From assembly GCF_002777975.1 (NCBI RefSeq), contig NZ_NGVS01000033.1, forward strand, positions 62,001 through 126,000: 64,000 nucleotides of DNA, written 5' to 3'. Below, piece after piece: positions 23,676 to 33,177 of the stretch. The notes under the pieces were generated by a model that saw only the letters and a program-made list of their open reading frames with translations, was not told where the DNA came from and made no database searches. Position 1 is the stretch's first letter, and each line of letters begins with the position of its first letter. The DNA is from Shewanella carassii. Its GTDB lineage: Bacteria; Pseudomonadota; Gammaproteobacteria; Enterobacterales; Shewanellaceae. The position numbers and the translations under genes are program-made.

Positions 23676-24489
23676 GACCCAGCTTCAAGCCGAGATTTCG
23701 GAGCAATCTTTAACGCATGTGGATGAAGAGAGCCCCGAGATCCGTATCCTCTATGAAGATGAACACTTGGTTGCCATCCATAAACCGGCGGGATTACTGG
23801 TGCATAGAACCTATCTCGCGCGAAAAGAGCGTTTTTTCGCCATGCAGCTGACCCGTGATCTGGTCGGTTGTCATGTGTTTCCGGTGCACAGGTTGGATAG
23901 GCCGACCTCGGGTGTCTTGCTGTTCGCCAAGAGCAGTGAAATTGCCGCTATTTTGTGTCAGCAGTTTGCCGGGCGCGAGACACGCAAAGAGTATCTGGCC
24001 CTGGTGCGCGGCAATATGCACCAAGCCGGTACGCTGGACTATCCACTCAAAGAAGAATTGGATGCCGTGGCCGATAAACATGCCGACCGCAACAAGGAAG
24101 CCCAGGACGCCATTACTCAATATGCGCCGCTGCTCAATGCCGAGATCCCTTTCCCGTCAGGGCGGTACCCCAGCAGTCGTTTTGCCTTGATACGTCTATC
24201 GCCGCAGACTGGGCGCAAGCATCAACTCAGAAGGCATATGGCTCATCTGCGTCACCCCATCATAGGTGACACGACCCATGGCGATGGCAAACAAAACCGT
24301 TTCTTTCGCGAACACTTCGGCCTCAACCGTTTATGGTTGCTGGCTCAGAGCTTGAGCTTCACTCACCCAACGACAGGCGAGCCCGTCACCATAGTGACAG
24401 AGCCGGAGGCCGAATGGCTGCAAGTGTTCGAAGGCCTGGGCTGGGACGAGTCCCAGCTTGAGTCAGACAGCGGTTTGCTGCTGGCTTAG
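23647..24489 (+). CDS. truC: tRNA pseudouridine(65) synthase TruC
   Basis: A 280-residue RluA/TruC-type pseudouridine synthase acting on U65 of tRNA. The catalytic Asp84 is in HRLDRPTSG. The core also shows ILYEDEHLVAIHKPAGLLVH and LIRLSPQTGRKHQLRRHM with the downstream H-L-x-H-P-I-I-G-D. The core begins at residue 33, so the N-terminus carries about 30 extra residues; a GTG at 23719 could be the true start. Its TAG stop (24487-24489) is part of the target site of a MITE that begins at the next base. Confidence 0.92.
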   Translation: MNSLPNKQDETQLQAEISEQSLTHVDEESPEIRILYEDEHLVAIHKPAGLLVHRTYLARKERFFAMQLTRDLVGCHVFPVHRLDRPTSGVLLFAKSSEIAAILCQQFAGRETRKEYLALVRGNMHQAGTLDYPLKEELDAVADKHADRNKEAQDAITQYAPLLNAEIPFPSGRYPSSRFALIRLSPQTGRKHQLRRHMAHLRHPIIGDTTHGDGKQNRFFREHFGLNRLWLLAQSLSFTHPTTGEPVTIVTEPEAEWLQVFEGLGWDESQLESDSGLLLA

Positions 24490-24753
24490 GGAAGGTGCGA
24501 ATAAGTCCTAGTGGCACTCTGGCTTGCACAGCAATTGGCGTTCAAGGCATCTGACTGAAGGCATGCCGGGGCCTGTCGAAGTCGGATAACGCAGAGAGCC
24601 GGTTGCTGTGAAAGCCCCGAAGGGCGTGGCTTACAGACCTGCCTGCTATGTTGTGCTTCTTGCAAAGGACTAGGGCCATTTGCGGCGAACCACGCCTTGC
24701 ATCCAGGCCCGTAAGCCGACGCAGAGCACACATGGGACTTGTTCGCACCTTCC
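24490..24753. mobile_element. IS5-type MITE (264 bp, no transposase)
   Basis: The terminal inverted repeats GGAAGGTGCGAATAAGTCC (24490-24508) and GGACTTGTTCGCACCTTCC (24735-24753) match at 18 of 19 positions and carry the termini GGAAGGTGCGAA(T/C)AAG of E. coli IS5. The element is flanked by the direct repeat TTAG (24486-24489 and 24754-24757), a 4-bp target duplication fitting the IS5 target YTAR. The interior has no transposase frame, so it can move only with a transposase supplied in trans. It sits exactly between the stop codons of truC and the convergent 58-aa gene. Confidence 0.9.
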
Positions 24754-24930
24754 TTAGGTTTCGTCTTTATTGGTGCGCTGGTGCATCATGTCAAGCAAGG
24801 GACGATAGGCGTCGAGTGGGTAGTGGGCGTGGTGCTTATCTTGTTGAGCGGCTCTGAAGTAACACATACGGCGGACATGAGTTGCCCTTTGGTGTTGCTT
24901 CTGAAGTTTCTGCTTGCTGCTCTGTCGCAT
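24754..24930 (-). CDS. probable small basic protein (58 aa) convergent with truC
   Basis: An ATG at 24930-24928, preceded on the minus strand by AAGGA with 9 nt spacing, opens a 58-codon frame. It reads MRQSSKQKLQKQHQRATHVR, continues through HAHYPLDAYRPLLDMMHQRT and ends at TAA 24756-24754. The protein is rich in Lys/Arg/Gln/His with a compact C-terminal helix. Its stop lies in the TTAG target duplication of the adjacent MITE. Removing the MITE leaves truC and this gene convergent with overlapping stops, a tidy arrangement that supports a real gene. The family is not recognised. Confidence 0.5.
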   Translation of the reverse strand: MRQSSKQKLQKQHQRATHVRRMCYFRAAQQDKHHAHYPLDAYRPLLDMMHQRTNKDET

Positions 24931-24978
24931 CGCTGCGTTTCCTTATCGCCAGTGGCGTGTCGGCTGGGTGTCTGTTGA

Positions 24979-25001
24979 TGCTTATGCTTGCAGCATAAGC
25001 A
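24979..25001. promoter_or_regulatory. perfect inverted repeat upstream of yqcA
   Basis: TGCTTATGCT and AGCATAAGCA form a perfect 10-bp inverted repeat with a 3-nt centre (TGC), between the divergent 58-aa gene and yqcA (start 25058). There is no U-tract, and the position in a divergent promoter region suits an operator better than a terminator. The binding protein is unknown. Confidence 0.45.
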
Positions 25002-25057
25002 GACGATACAGTATGGTGGAGAACAATGAGTATTGGTCTCGAGGCGCAGAGTATAAC

Positions 25058-25522
25058 ATGAAAAAAGTGAACCTGGTGTTTGGAACTGTCTATGGTAATG
25101 CTCAGTTTGTTGCCGAGACGCTCCAGAAGCAGCTCCAGGCCCAAGGCGTGGAAGCCAAACTTTGGCAAAGTCATGAGCTTAACGGGTATGTACCGACTGC
25201 CGATGAGTATCTGTTGTTGGTCTCTTCTACTACTGGCCAAGGGGATCTTCCGGATGATATTTTACCCTGGTTTTTGGCGCTGAAAGACACTGCCCCCTAC
25301 TTGCCAGAGCTTAGGTACGGGGTTATTGCCCTGGGGGACTCGAGTTATGAGACCTTCTGCGGCGCAGGTAAACAATTGGATGAACTGTTTGCGGAGCTTG
25401 GTGCCAAACGTATCGGTGAGCGTTTGGAGATTGATGCCTGCGAAACCATGGAACCCGAGGTCGAGGCTCAAGCATGGCTCAACAACTGGCTCCCCCTGTT
25501 GAAAGCGGAAGCGGGCGCCTGA
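25058..25522 (+). CDS. yqcA: flavodoxin YqcA
   Basis: A 154-residue MioC-like flavodoxin that carries FMN as an electron shuttle. The FMN phosphate loop is F-G-T-V-Y-G-N-A (residues 8-15). The isoalloxazine-binding loops are VSSTTGQGDLPDD and ALGDSSYETFCGAG. Start at ATG 25058 gives the family N-terminus MKKVNLVFG. The frame is open 48 codons upstream, but these lie in the divergent promoter region. It belongs to the yqcC-truC-yqcA cluster, now separated by a MITE and a small gene; the PTS gene overlaps its end by 49 nt. Confidence 0.9.
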   Translation: MKKVNLVFGTVYGNAQFVAETLQKQLQAQGVEAKLWQSHELNGYVPTADEYLLLVSSTTGQGDLPDDILPWFLALKDTAPYLPELRYGVIALGDSSYETFCGAGKQLDELFAELGAKRIGERLEIDACETMEPEVEAQAWLNNWLPLLKAEAGA

Positions 25523-26955
25523 AAGGCTTTTCGCAACATTGGTTTAAGTTTGCCCAGCGCTTGAGTCAGGCGCTGCTTGTCCCCATTGCTATCCTGCCTG
25601 CTGCCGGTGTGATGAAAGGCTTAGCCAGTACGCCGACAGGTATTTTGTCTCCTTCGCTCAATGAGCTGTTTGCCACCACAGGCGATCTCATCTTCACCAT
25701 GATGCCGCTGCTGTTTGCCATCGCCATTGCTATAGGTTTTTGCCGCGATCAGGGGATTGCCGCCTTCAGTGCGGCGTTCGGCTATGGGGTATTCAACTCA
25801 AGCTTATCGCTGCTGGCTTCGCAAAACCCCGTGCACACTTCGGTTTGGCTCGGAGTGGAGACCATAGATACAGGTATAGCCGGTGGTATGTTGCTTGGGG
25901 TGATGACCTGTTTGGCGATGGCTATGAGTCGTCATTTGCGTTTGCCGGCTATCTTTTCCTTCTTTGAGGGACGCCGCAGTGCGCCATTGCTGATGTTGCC
26001 ATTGGCGGTGTTGCTGGCTTATTTGCTGGCGCTTATCTGGCCACCTTTGGCGCACTATATTGAGGTGTTTTCCAATTGGGCTGTGTATCAAAAGCCGCAG
26101 CTGGCCTTTGCCATCTATGGCACTGTGGAGCGTCTCTTGTTGCCACTTGGACTGCACCATATCTGGAATGCACCTTTCTATCTGGAGCTTGGGCAATATT
26201 ATCAGGATGGTGAATGGCTCAGAGGCGAAGTGGCGCGCTACCTCGCCGGCGATCCCCAGGCCGGCAATCTGGCCGGAGGCTATCTCATCAAGATGTGGGG
26301 CCTGCCGGCGGCGGCCCTGGCGATTTGGCGCTGTGCCGACAAGAGTGAACGCAATCGGGTGGCCGGCATCATGCTGTCGGCGGCGGCAACCAGTTGGCTT
26401 ACCGGGGTGACTGAGCCGATAGAGTTTGCCTTCCTGTTTGTAGCGCCTTTGCTGTATCTGGTGCACGCACTGTTGACCGGGCTGGCTTATGCTGTCTGTA
26501 TCTGGCTCGACATTCACTATGGGCTGGTGTTTTCCAATGGTTTGCTGGATTTTGCCCTTCTGTGGCATCAATCTGCCAACGCCGGTTGGTTTCTGATCCT
26601 GGGTCCCTTGACCGCAGTCATCTATTACCTGATTTTCCGTGCTTCCATCATGGCATTCAATCTCAAAACGCCGGGGCGGCTGGAGCCGGAAACCGCTTCG
26701 GGCGGCAATCTGCTGGCCATGATAGGTGCCCTCGGCGGCGCCGCCAATATCCGCAATCTCAGTGCCTGCATGACCCGCTTGCGCCTGAGTGTCGAACACC
26801 CTGAGCTGGTAGACAAGTCCCGCCTGTTGGGATTGGGAGCCAAGGGCGTGATAGTGGTAGGGCAGGGCGTCCAGGTGGTGTTTGGCACCAAGGCCGAGAC
26901 CCTAAGAAGGCTTTTGCAAAAGTATCTGGACAGCCGCTCGGCTAGCCGGGGATAA
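25474..26955 (+). CDS. PTS glucose/N-acetylglucosamine-type EIICB component
   Basis: A 493-residue sugar permease of the glucose/GlcNAc PTS family. Residues about 25-400 are the EIIC domain (multiple helices, with the family FLLPAAGVM-like LVPIAILPAAGVMKGL, GLHHIWNAPF and the substrate-site motif TGVTEPIEFAF). The C-terminal EIIB domain (about 410-485) carries the phospho-accepting Cys432 in LSACMTRLRL. There is no EIIA domain, so a separate EIIA-Glc is needed. The start overlaps yqcA by 49 nt. The C1-like termination and the lack of metabolic neighbours leave the sugar undetermined. Confidence 0.85.
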   Translation: MAQQLAPPVESGSGRLKGFSQHWFKFAQRLSQALLVPIAILPAAGVMKGLASTPTGILSPSLNELFATTGDLIFTMMPLLFAIAIAIGFCRDQGIAAFSAAFGYGVFNSSLSLLASQNPVHTSVWLGVETIDTGIAGGMLLGVMTCLAMAMSRHLRLPAIFSFFEGRRSAPLLMLPLAVLLAYLLALIWPPLAHYIEVFSNWAVYQKPQLAFAIYGTVERLLLPLGLHHIWNAPFYLELGQYYQDGEWLRGEVARYLAGDPQAGNLAGGYLIKMWGLPAAALAIWRCADKSERNRVAGIMLSAAATSWLTGVTEPIEFAFLFVAPLLYLVHALLTGLAYAVCIWLDIHYGLVFSNGLLDFALLWHQSANAGWFLILGPLTAVIYYLIFRASIMAFNLKTPGRLEPETASGGNLLAMIGALGGAANIRNLSACMTRLRLSVEHPELVDKSRLLGLGAKGVIVVGQGVQVVFGTKAETLRRLLQKYLDSRSASRG

Positions 26956-27039
26956 AGGGCTGCTTTTAATGAATAAATTTTAAGCGTTAGCGGCGAGACT
27001 ATGGCATATTCAAACTTTAATGCTGCAATAGGAGTCGAT

Positions 27040-27873
27040 ATGCCACGCAAAATACTGATGATTGATTGTGCCGATGAATATGGGCTTATCGCCAGAGTCA
27101 CTGGGGTATGCTTTCAGCACAGACTGAATATCATCAAAAACAACGAGTTTGTCGATAATCAGCAGGGGCGCTTTTTCATGCGTACCGAACTTGAAGGTGA
27201 GTTCGATGAAACTAAGCTGCTAGAAGAATTGGCCGAAGTTCTGCCCAAGCAAAACCATATGAAACTGGTGGATGCCGGACGCAAGCGCATAGTGGTGTTG
27301 GCGACCAAGGAGGCCCATTGCCTCGGGGATCTCTTGATGAAAACCTACTATGGTGCCCTCGATATGGAAATAGCCGCCATAGTGGCCAACTACGACACCC
27401 TGGCACCGCTGGCGGCTAAGTTTGAGGTGCCTTTTCATCATGTCAGCCATCAGGGGCTGGATCGCAGCGCCCACGAGCGTGCCATGTTGGAAATTATCGC
27501 CAGCTACCAGCCTGAGTACCTGGTACTGGCCAAATATATGCGGGTGCTCACCCCAGAGTTTGTCGAGCAGTATCCCAATAAGATCATCAATATTCATCAC
27601 TCCTTTCTGCCGGCCTTTATCGGCGCCAATCCCTATCGTCAGGCGTGGGAGCGCGGGGTGAAAATTATTGGGGCCACGGCGCACTTTGTGAATAACTGTT
27701 TGGATGAGGGGCCCATCATTAAGCAGGATGTGATCCCTGTGGATCACAGTTACAGCGCGGCAGATATGGCCAAAGCCGGCCGAGATGTGGAAAAAAGTGT
27801 TCTCAGCCGGGCTCTGGCGCTGGTACTCAATGAGCAGGTTGTGGTGTACGGCAATAAGACCTTGGTATTTTAA
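27040..27873 (+). CDS. purU: formyltetrahydrofolate deformylase
   Basis: A 277-residue enzyme that hydrolyses 10-formyl-THF to formate and THF, feeding formate to PurT and balancing one-carbon units. The N-terminal ACT domain (about 3-85) includes DCADEYGLIARVTG. The C-terminal formyl-transferase-like domain holds the catalytic Asn-His-Asp set: N-I-H-H-S-F-L-P-A-F and D-E-G-P-I-I-K-Q-D. Start at ATG 27040 (MPRKILMIDC) follows AGGAG by 5 nt; an earlier in-frame ATG (27001) is less likely. Confidence 0.95.
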   Translation: MPRKILMIDCADEYGLIARVTGVCFQHRLNIIKNNEFVDNQQGRFFMRTELEGEFDETKLLEELAEVLPKQNHMKLVDAGRKRIVVLATKEAHCLGDLLMKTYYGALDMEIAAIVANYDTLAPLAAKFEVPFHHVSHQGLDRSAHERAMLEIIASYQPEYLVLAKYMRVLTPEFVEQYPNKIINIHHSFLPAFIGANPYRQAWERGVKIIGATAHFVNNCLDEGPIIKQDVIPVDHSYSAADMAKAGRDVEKSVLSRALALVLNEQVVVYGNKTLVF

Positions 27874-27898
27874 TCCGAGTGTTTTGGGCTCAGTGAGT

Positions 27899-28264
27899 TC
27901 AGCGGAAACTCACGTAGAGTTTTTCCTCCTCTGGGATCATGGCCATATCGGAAATGGTCACTTTGCCGGGCAGGAAGCGGCCAATCTTTTTGGCTGTGCG
28001 ATCGGCGCCATGACTCATGGCAAATTGATGCAGTGACTCACCATTGCATACTAGTCGAGGGAATACTCGCTGTTCATTGATCCGGTACTCACGCAGGGTG
28101 CTGGAAAACTCTATCATGCTGTTGCTGGCACTGGACTTACAGACCTGGATCAACGCCTGCTCAATATAAGGATCCATTGCGGCCTGGGCACTGAGAGAGC
28201 CGAAGCTCAGGCCGGCGACAGCCAGTAATACGGCGCCGGTGCGGGTACGTTGGCAAAGGTTCAT
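27899..28264 (-). CDS. DUF3718 exported protein
   Basis: A 121-residue exported protein: signal peptide with hydrophobic core (residues 11-27) and a cleavage site near S-A-Q-A-A. The mature part is a compact domain with two conserved cysteines (I-Q-V-C-K-S and L-V-C-N-G-E-S-L), probably one disulphide, the DUF3718 pattern found mainly in Shewanella and relatives. Function unknown. Start at 28264 (MNLCQRTR) fits the signal peptide. It is convergent with purU (25 bp apart) and downstream of the dapD terminator region. Confidence 0.82.
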   Translation of the reverse strand: MNLCQRTRTGAVLLAVAGLSFGSLSAQAAMDPYIEQALIQVCKSSASNSMIEFSSTLREYRINEQRVFPRLVCNGESLHQFAMSHGADRTAKKIGRFLPGKVTISDMAMIPEEEKLYVSFR

Positions 28265-28416
28265 GGCTTGCTCCTTTTCGGGACGCTTCAAGTACCATTT
28301 AAGTACAGTCGTAGCAGCGGCATTTGCCAGTGATTGAATAGGGCTTTATGTCAGCAGTTGTTGCTGCTGGGGCAGGGTGTGTCCCAAGGTGTATAAGTTT
28401 GTCTCTTGGTAAGTAA

Positions 28417-28455
28417 ATGTGTCTGCCTGCGCCCTTATGGGCAGAGCAGACACAT
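28417..28455. terminator. long hairpin in the region after dapD
   Basis: The perfect 10-bp arms ATGTGTCTGC and GCAGACACAT enclose a second, smaller stem (CCC-TTAT-GGG). The hairpin lies 62 bp beyond the dapD stop in the 252-bp gap before the DUF3718 gene. Neither side has a U-tract, so termination is likely but not secure. The remaining gap sequence shows no other feature. Confidence 0.45.
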
Positions 28456-28516
28456 AGATGGGGATACTGAGCTAATAAAGTGCTTATTGTTTAAGGTCAG
28501 CTCCCGAGGGCAAGGG

Positions 28517-29341
28517 TCAGTCAACCATCCGCAGCAGTTCGTTGATACCCACTTTACCACGGGTCTTCTCGTCTACTTTCTTGACTATGATGGCGGCGTA
28601 AAGATTGTACTTGCCGCAGCTGGAGGGCAGAGTGCCTGACACTACCACAGAACCTGCTGGAACTCGGCCATAGTGAATTTCACCGGTTTCGCGGTCATAG
28701 ATGCGGGTGCTCTGGCCGATATAGACCCCCATGGAGATCACTGAGCCTTCCTCGACCACGACCCCTTCAACGATTTCAGAGCGGGCACCGATAAAGCAGT
28801 TGTCTTCAATTATGGTCGGGCCAGCCTGCAGCGGCTCGAGTACGCCACCAATACCGACACCGCCGGAGAGGTGCACGTTCTTGCCAATTTGTGCGCAGGA
28901 GCCAACTGTGGCCCAGGTGTCGACCATGGTGCCTTCATCTACATAGGCGCCCAGGTTTACGTAAGAGGGCATAAGCACAGTGTTTTTGCCGATGAAAGAG
29001 CCTTTGCGCACTGCAGCAGGTGGCACGACACGTATGGCTTCGGCGCGGAAGCGAGCTTCATCATAGTCGGCAAATTTCTGTGGTACCTTGTCGAAATACT
29101 TGGTTTCGGCCCCATCGATTACGCCATTGTCGAAGATACGGAAAGACAGCAAAACGGCTTTCTTGAGCCATTGGTGCACATGCCATTGACCGTCCATTTT
29201 CTCGGCCACTCTGGCCTCGCCTCTGTCCAGCATGTCAATCACTCGTTCCACATCGGCGCGCAGCTCGGCGTCAACTGTGGTAGGGCTTATCTGTGCGCGA
29301 GCTTCAAAAGCCGCCTCAATACGTTGGCGTAAAGCCTCCAT
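28517..29341 (-). CDS. dapD: 2,3,4,5-tetrahydropyridine-2,6-dicarboxylate N-succinyltransferase
   Basis: A 274-residue succinyl-CoA-dependent transferase of the lysine/diaminopimelate pathway. A helical N-terminal region (1-100) is followed by a left-handed beta-helix of hexapeptide repeats (about 105-245: [40 protein letters not shown]) and a C-terminal cap. It follows glnD by 17 bp in the order map-glnD-dapD, which is conserved in gammaproteobacteria. Confidence 0.97.
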   Translation of the reverse strand: MEALRQRIEAAFEARAQISPTTVDAELRADVERVIDMLDRGEARVAEKMDGQWHVHQWLKKAVLLSFRIFDNGVIDGAETKYFDKVPQKFADYDEARFRAEAIRVVPPAAVRKGSFIGKNTVLMPSYVNLGAYVDEGTMVDTWATVGSCAQIGKNVHLSGGVGIGGVLEPLQAGPTIIEDNCFIGARSEIVEGVVVEEGSVISMGVYIGQSTRIYDRETGEIHYGRVPAGSVVVSGTLPSSCGKYNLYAAIIVKKVDEKTRGKVGINELLRMVD

Positions 29342-29358
29342 TGGTTTCTCCCGTTTAC

Positions 29359-31938
29359 TTAGGTTGTTGGGGTCCCGAATTGGGACAGGGCACTGATCAG
29401 TGACTCTTGCAGCCTTTGTTGCTGGGCTTCATCCAGTGCTAGTCCCTGATTGGTTTGTAGAATAAAAAAGTCCTCGGCGCGTTCGCCTATCGTGGTGATC
29501 TTGGCCGCCAGCAGGGTAACATCACAGCGATAGAAGGTTTCACCTATCTTGGCCAGCAGGCCCGGGCTATCCAAGGCTATCAGCTCCATCATACTTGTAC
29601 CATGGCGGCGGGTCGGCAGAAAACTGACCTGAGTCGGAACTTTAAAAGGTTTCATCTTGCGCGACAACTTGCGAAAGCGCGGGATCTTGGGTTGTTCGCC
29701 ACTGAGTGCCTTGCCAAGGGCCTTGCGTATGCTTTGTATCCGCGACAGCTGACTGACTGCCTTGCCGTCCTGTTCGAGGATCACAAAGGTATCCAGGGCG
29801 TAATTATCCTTGGATGTCATGATATTGGCATCATGGACATTGATATTCTTGTTGTCCAGCACCGCCATCACGGTGGCAAACAGCTTGGGTTTGTCCTGAC
29901 AGTAAATAAACAGCTCGGTGCCGCCACGGGTGGTGTGTTTGGATACCATCACCAGCGGCTCATCTTGTTTGTGCTTGAGGATCGCTTCGGCGTGCCAGGC
30001 GATTTGATTGGGTTGGTGGCGCAAAAAATAATCGGCCTTGAACCTCTGCCACAGTAGATCGAGAGTCTTCTCCTTGAAGCCGCGCCGCAGCAGTTCTTTT
30101 TTTGCCTTGGCCTGATGTTCCCGCACCCGGGCGCGGATATCCACTGGCTTTTCTTTACCGCGGGCAAACACCCTTTGGGTGGAAAAATAGAGGTCCCTGA
30201 GCAGGGAGCCCTTCCAGTTGTTCCAGGTTTTTTCATTGGTGGCACAGATATCGGCCACCGTTAGGCAGTAGAGATAACTCAAGTGCACCGCATCACGAAC
30301 CTTGTCGGCAAAGTCGGCCACCACTTCCGGGTCGGAAATATCCCGCCGCTGGGCGACAATCGACATCAACAGATGATTCTCTACCAACCAGCTGACCAAG
30401 CGGCCATCGTGATCATTAATACCATGCAATTTGCAAAACTCCAGCGCATCAACGGCGCCGAGTTTACTGTGATCGCCACCGCGCCCCTTGGCGATGTCGT
30501 GGAAAATGGCCGCCAATACCAGCAGCCCCTTTTTCGGTAACTGATTAATCAGTACCGAGCCGAGAGGGAACTCCTCTTTTTGTTCCACTTGGGCAAACTT
30601 TTCGATATTGAGCAGCAGCCTATGGGTATGTTCATCCACAGTGTAGGCGTGGAAGAGGTCAAACTGCATCTGGCCTTCAATGGCGCGCCAGGCTGGCAAG
30701 TAAGCCGACATCACCCCATGTTTGTGCATCAGTGATAGGGCGGCAATACCGCGAGGATGTTTGAGGATCTCCATAAACACTCCGCGGCAACCTTCCCTAG
30801 CCATCAGAGGTTGCGGCTGGGCACGTCTGGCTCTTCTCAGGGCCCTCAGGGTTGGGGCGTAAATTCCCTGAATGTTGGAGTTGCGGGCCACATGCAAAAA
30901 CAGCCTGACGATCTCTTCCGGCTCGTCAAACAGTGCCAAGTCCAAAGCCTCGATAAAGCGGCCGCGGCGCTGATAGTGTTCATCGATAGGCTGGATTTCC
31001 AGCGCCTGAGTGTGCCCCAGGGTGGCGCGTTTGAACAGTTGCAGCAGCATCTCGTTGAGCTCCATCACCCGCCGCACTGTGCGGTAATAGCGCTTCATCA
31101 TCTGCTCTACTGCCAGTTGGGTGGCATCTTCGTAGCCCATTAGGCCGGCTACCTGGCGCTGCAAGTCAAACAGCAAACGGTTTTCGTCACGGCCCGATGC
31201 CAGGTGCAGGGCAAATCTCAGCTCCCAGAGGAAGTGCTGACACTCCAGCAGCTCCTCGAGTTCTACCTGCTCCAAAAAGCCGTGTCCGACCAACTCTTCA
31301 AGTTTGGCGGCATCGAAGTGGCGCATAGCGACCCAGGCTATGGTTTGAATATCCCTCAGGCCACCCGGGCAGGTCTTGATATTGGGTTCGAGATCGAAGG
31401 CGTTGGCTTTGGCGTGGCGGGCACGCTGTTCGTTACGCTTGGCATTGAAAAATTCGCTTGAGGGCCAGTACTGATGCTCGCGAATTTTATCGTAAAGGGT
31501 ATCAAACAGGATTTCTGGACCGGTGAGCAATCTGGCTTCGAGCAGGTTAGTGGCTATGGTGATGTCCTGACGTCCCTGTTGCAGGGTTTCTTCCAGGGTT
31601 CTGACACTGTGGCCTATTTCAAGACCAGCGTCCCAGAGAAAGGCGATGTAGGCACTGAGCCTACTCTCGGCTGCCGGGTCTAGGTTGTCATCCACCAGAA
31701 ACAGCAGATCTATGTCCGAGTATGGGTGCAGCTCACCGCGGCCGTAGCCGCCGACGGCAATGAGGGCGATGGGATAAGCATTTAACCCTTCGGCTTGCCA
31801 TTGTTCAATCAGTTGCTTATCGACAAAGCGACAGCGGCTGGCCACCAGTTCGACTATCTTTTCGCGCGAGGTAAACCTGTCAAACAGGGCTTGATTCTGC
31901 TCACAAAGTGCCGTTTTGGCTGCCAGCGCTGTGCTCAT
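29359..31938 (-). CDS. glnD: [protein-PII] uridylyltransferase / uridylyl-removing enzyme
   Basis: An 859-residue nitrogen sensor that uridylylates PII proteins at low glutamine and deuridylylates them at high glutamine. Domains in order: nucleotidyltransferase with [18 protein letters not shown] (63-80; metal Asp75/Asp77), a helical linker, the HD phosphohydrolase domain ([16 protein letters not shown], about 500), and two C-terminal ACT domains that sense glutamine (about 675-740 and 785-850). Start chosen at 31938 (MSTALAA); the frame is open 39 codons further, which would overlap the map gene. It lies between map and dapD. Confidence 0.96.
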   Translation of the reverse strand: MSTALAAKTALCEQNQALFDRFTSREKIVELVASRCRFVDKQLIEQWQAEGLNAYPIALIAVGGYGRGELHPYSDIDLLFLVDDNLDPAAESRLSAYIAFLWDAGLEIGHSVRTLEETLQQGRQDITIATNLLEARLLTGPEILFDTLYDKIREHQYWPSSEFFNAKRNEQRARHAKANAFDLEPNIKTCPGGLRDIQTIAWVAMRHFDAAKLEELVGHGFLEQVELEELLECQHFLWELRFALHLASGRDENRLLFDLQRQVAGLMGYEDATQLAVEQMMKRYYRTVRRVMELNEMLLQLFKRATLGHTQALEIQPIDEHYQRRGRFIEALDLALFDEPEEIVRLFLHVARNSNIQGIYAPTLRALRRARRAQPQPLMAREGCRGVFMEILKHPRGIAALSLMHKHGVMSAYLPAWRAIEGQMQFDLFHAYTVDEHTHRLLLNIEKFAQVEQKEEFPLGSVLINQLPKKGLLVLAAIFHDIAKGRGGDHSKLGAVDALEFCKLHGINDHDGRLVSWLVENHLLMSIVAQRRDISDPEVVADFADKVRDAVHLSYLYCLTVADICATNEKTWNNWKGSLLRDLYFSTQRVFARGKEKPVDIRARVREHQAKAKKELLRRGFKEKTLDLLWQRFKADYFLRHQPNQIAWHAEAILKHKQDEPLVMVSKHTTRGGTELFIYCQDKPKLFATVMAVLDNKNINVHDANIMTSKDNYALDTFVILEQDGKAVSQLSRIQSIRKALGKALSGEQPKIPRFRKLSRKMKPFKVPTQVSFLPTRRHGTSMMELIALDSPGLLAKIGETFYRCDVTLLAAKITTIGERAEDFFILQTNQGLALDEAQQQRLQESLISALSQFGTPTT

Positions 31939-31958
31939 TCTATTCCTTGGGTGACGCC

Positions 31959-32762
31959 TTATTTGGCGTGATTGATGATCCTCGGGAAATCTTCCTCGGC
32001 ACGCAGCGTCAGAACCTCTACACCTGTCTGGGTGATCAACAGAGTGTGTTCCCACTGAGCCGAATTTTTACCATCTGAAGTGGTGACAGTCCAGCCGTCA
32101 TCCTTATTCAGTACAGAAGTATGGCGACCGGCGTTGATCATCGGCTCAATGGTAAAGCACATGCCGGGGCGCAATATGGTCTTGTCATTGTTTCTGTAGT
32201 GCACGACCTGTGGTTCTTCGTGGAAGCCGGCGCCGATACCGTGACCACAGTAATCCTGCACGATTGAATATTTGTCCAGGCCTGATTTGCTGGCCTTGAT
32301 GAATTTTTCAATTGTGGTGCCAATTTCACCCAGCTGCATGCCGGGGCGAACCTTGCGAATGGCGGCATAGAGGCTCTCCTGGGCGATACGACACAGGCGA
32401 CGATCTTTCGGGCTGACATCACCTATCAGAAACATCTTGGAAGTGTCGCCATGGTAACCATCTTTGATGACAGTGATATCGATATTGAGAATATCGCCGT
32501 CCTTGAGCACGCGATCGCTGGGAATACCGTGACAGATCACCTCATTGATAGAGGTGCAGATGGACTTGGGAAAACCATGGTAGTTGAGCGGTGCTGAGAT
32601 GGCGCCTTGTTCTTCGGTGTATTTGGCACAGAGATCATTGAGTTCGTTAGTGCTGACGCCGACCTTGACGTGCGGGGCGATCATTTCTAGGACATCGGCT
32701 GCCAGCTTGCCGGCGGCGCGCATTTTCTCAATTTCGTCTGCTGTCTTGATGACTATACTCAT
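31959..32762 (-). CDS. map: methionine aminopeptidase type I
   Basis: A 267-residue dimetal enzyme that removes the initiator Met. Motifs are [23 protein letters not shown] (metal Asp in the second half), [11 protein letters not shown] (second Asp), [15 protein letters not shown] (His ligand), [10 protein letters not shown] (Glu) and [11 protein letters not shown] (Glu). It lacks an N-terminal extension, so it is type Ia. The start at 32762 is [14 protein letters not shown]. It is divergent from rpsB, as in E. coli, and 20 bp ahead of glnD. Confidence 0.97.
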   Translation of the reverse strand: MSIVIKTADEIEKMRAAGKLAADVLEMIAPHVKVGVSTNELNDLCAKYTEEQGAISAPLNYHGFPKSICTSINEVICHGIPSDRVLKDGDILNIDITVIKDGYHGDTSKMFLIGDVSPKDRRLCRIAQESLYAAIRKVRPGMQLGEIGTTIEKFIKASKSGLDKYSIVQDYCGHGIGAGFHEEPQVVHYRNNDKTILRPGMCFTIEPMINAGRHTSVLNKDDGWTVTTSDGKNSAQWEHTLLITQTGVEVLTLRAEEDFPRIINHAK

Positions 32763-32887
32763 GGGGTTTTCTCTTAATAACGAGTGCCCAGGCTCGGGGC
32801 GAGGCACCTTGTTTGTGAAACGGTAAAATAACGCTCCTGACGTGGCTTTGAACTGGGTTGAAGGCCGACATGAGAGCGGTAAAAAGT

Positions 32888-33177
32888 TTGTGTTTGCCGG
32901 CGATTTATGGTATAAAGCGCGCCGTTATGTTTGACTCTAAGTGACTTTGAGTTGACGACTCTAGGAGTTCGAATTGACTTCAAGTCGGGCTGCCTTCGGT
33001 GGGGATCCCATTTCGTTGGCAGGTCAGAGTAAAGATGGCGGCCATTATACATGGCATTTAACCTAAATACTAAATCACACACGTATCGACACATTCTTCG
33101 GGGTGCCCGCGGCTTGGCCAAAGGGTCGAAGACATGGGATGCGTGGAGGTCTAACCCCTTAAATTAAGGTATAGAAA
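32888..33177 (+). promoter_or_regulatory. rpsB promoter and long structured 5' leader
   Basis: TTGTGT (32888-32893) and TATAAA (32911-32916), 17 bp apart, are followed by a G+C-rich stretch GCGCGCCG, the discriminator type of stringently controlled ribosomal promoters. Transcription from about 32923 leaves an untranslated leader of about 255 nt before rpsB. Such long rpsB leaders are autogenously repressed by protein S2 in gammaproteobacteria; that role is inferred here. The rest of the 415-bp map-rpsB gap shows no gene. Confidence 0.6.

Noticed and set aside
24490-24753. The MITE interior as a degraded gene
   Set aside because: Both strands are interrupted by stops and there is no transposase similarity; length, termini and target duplication fit a non-autonomous element.
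25804-26799. A 331-codon minus-strand frame within the PTS gene
   Set aside because: His/Gln-rich shadow of the EIICB coding frame, with no motif and no ribosome site.
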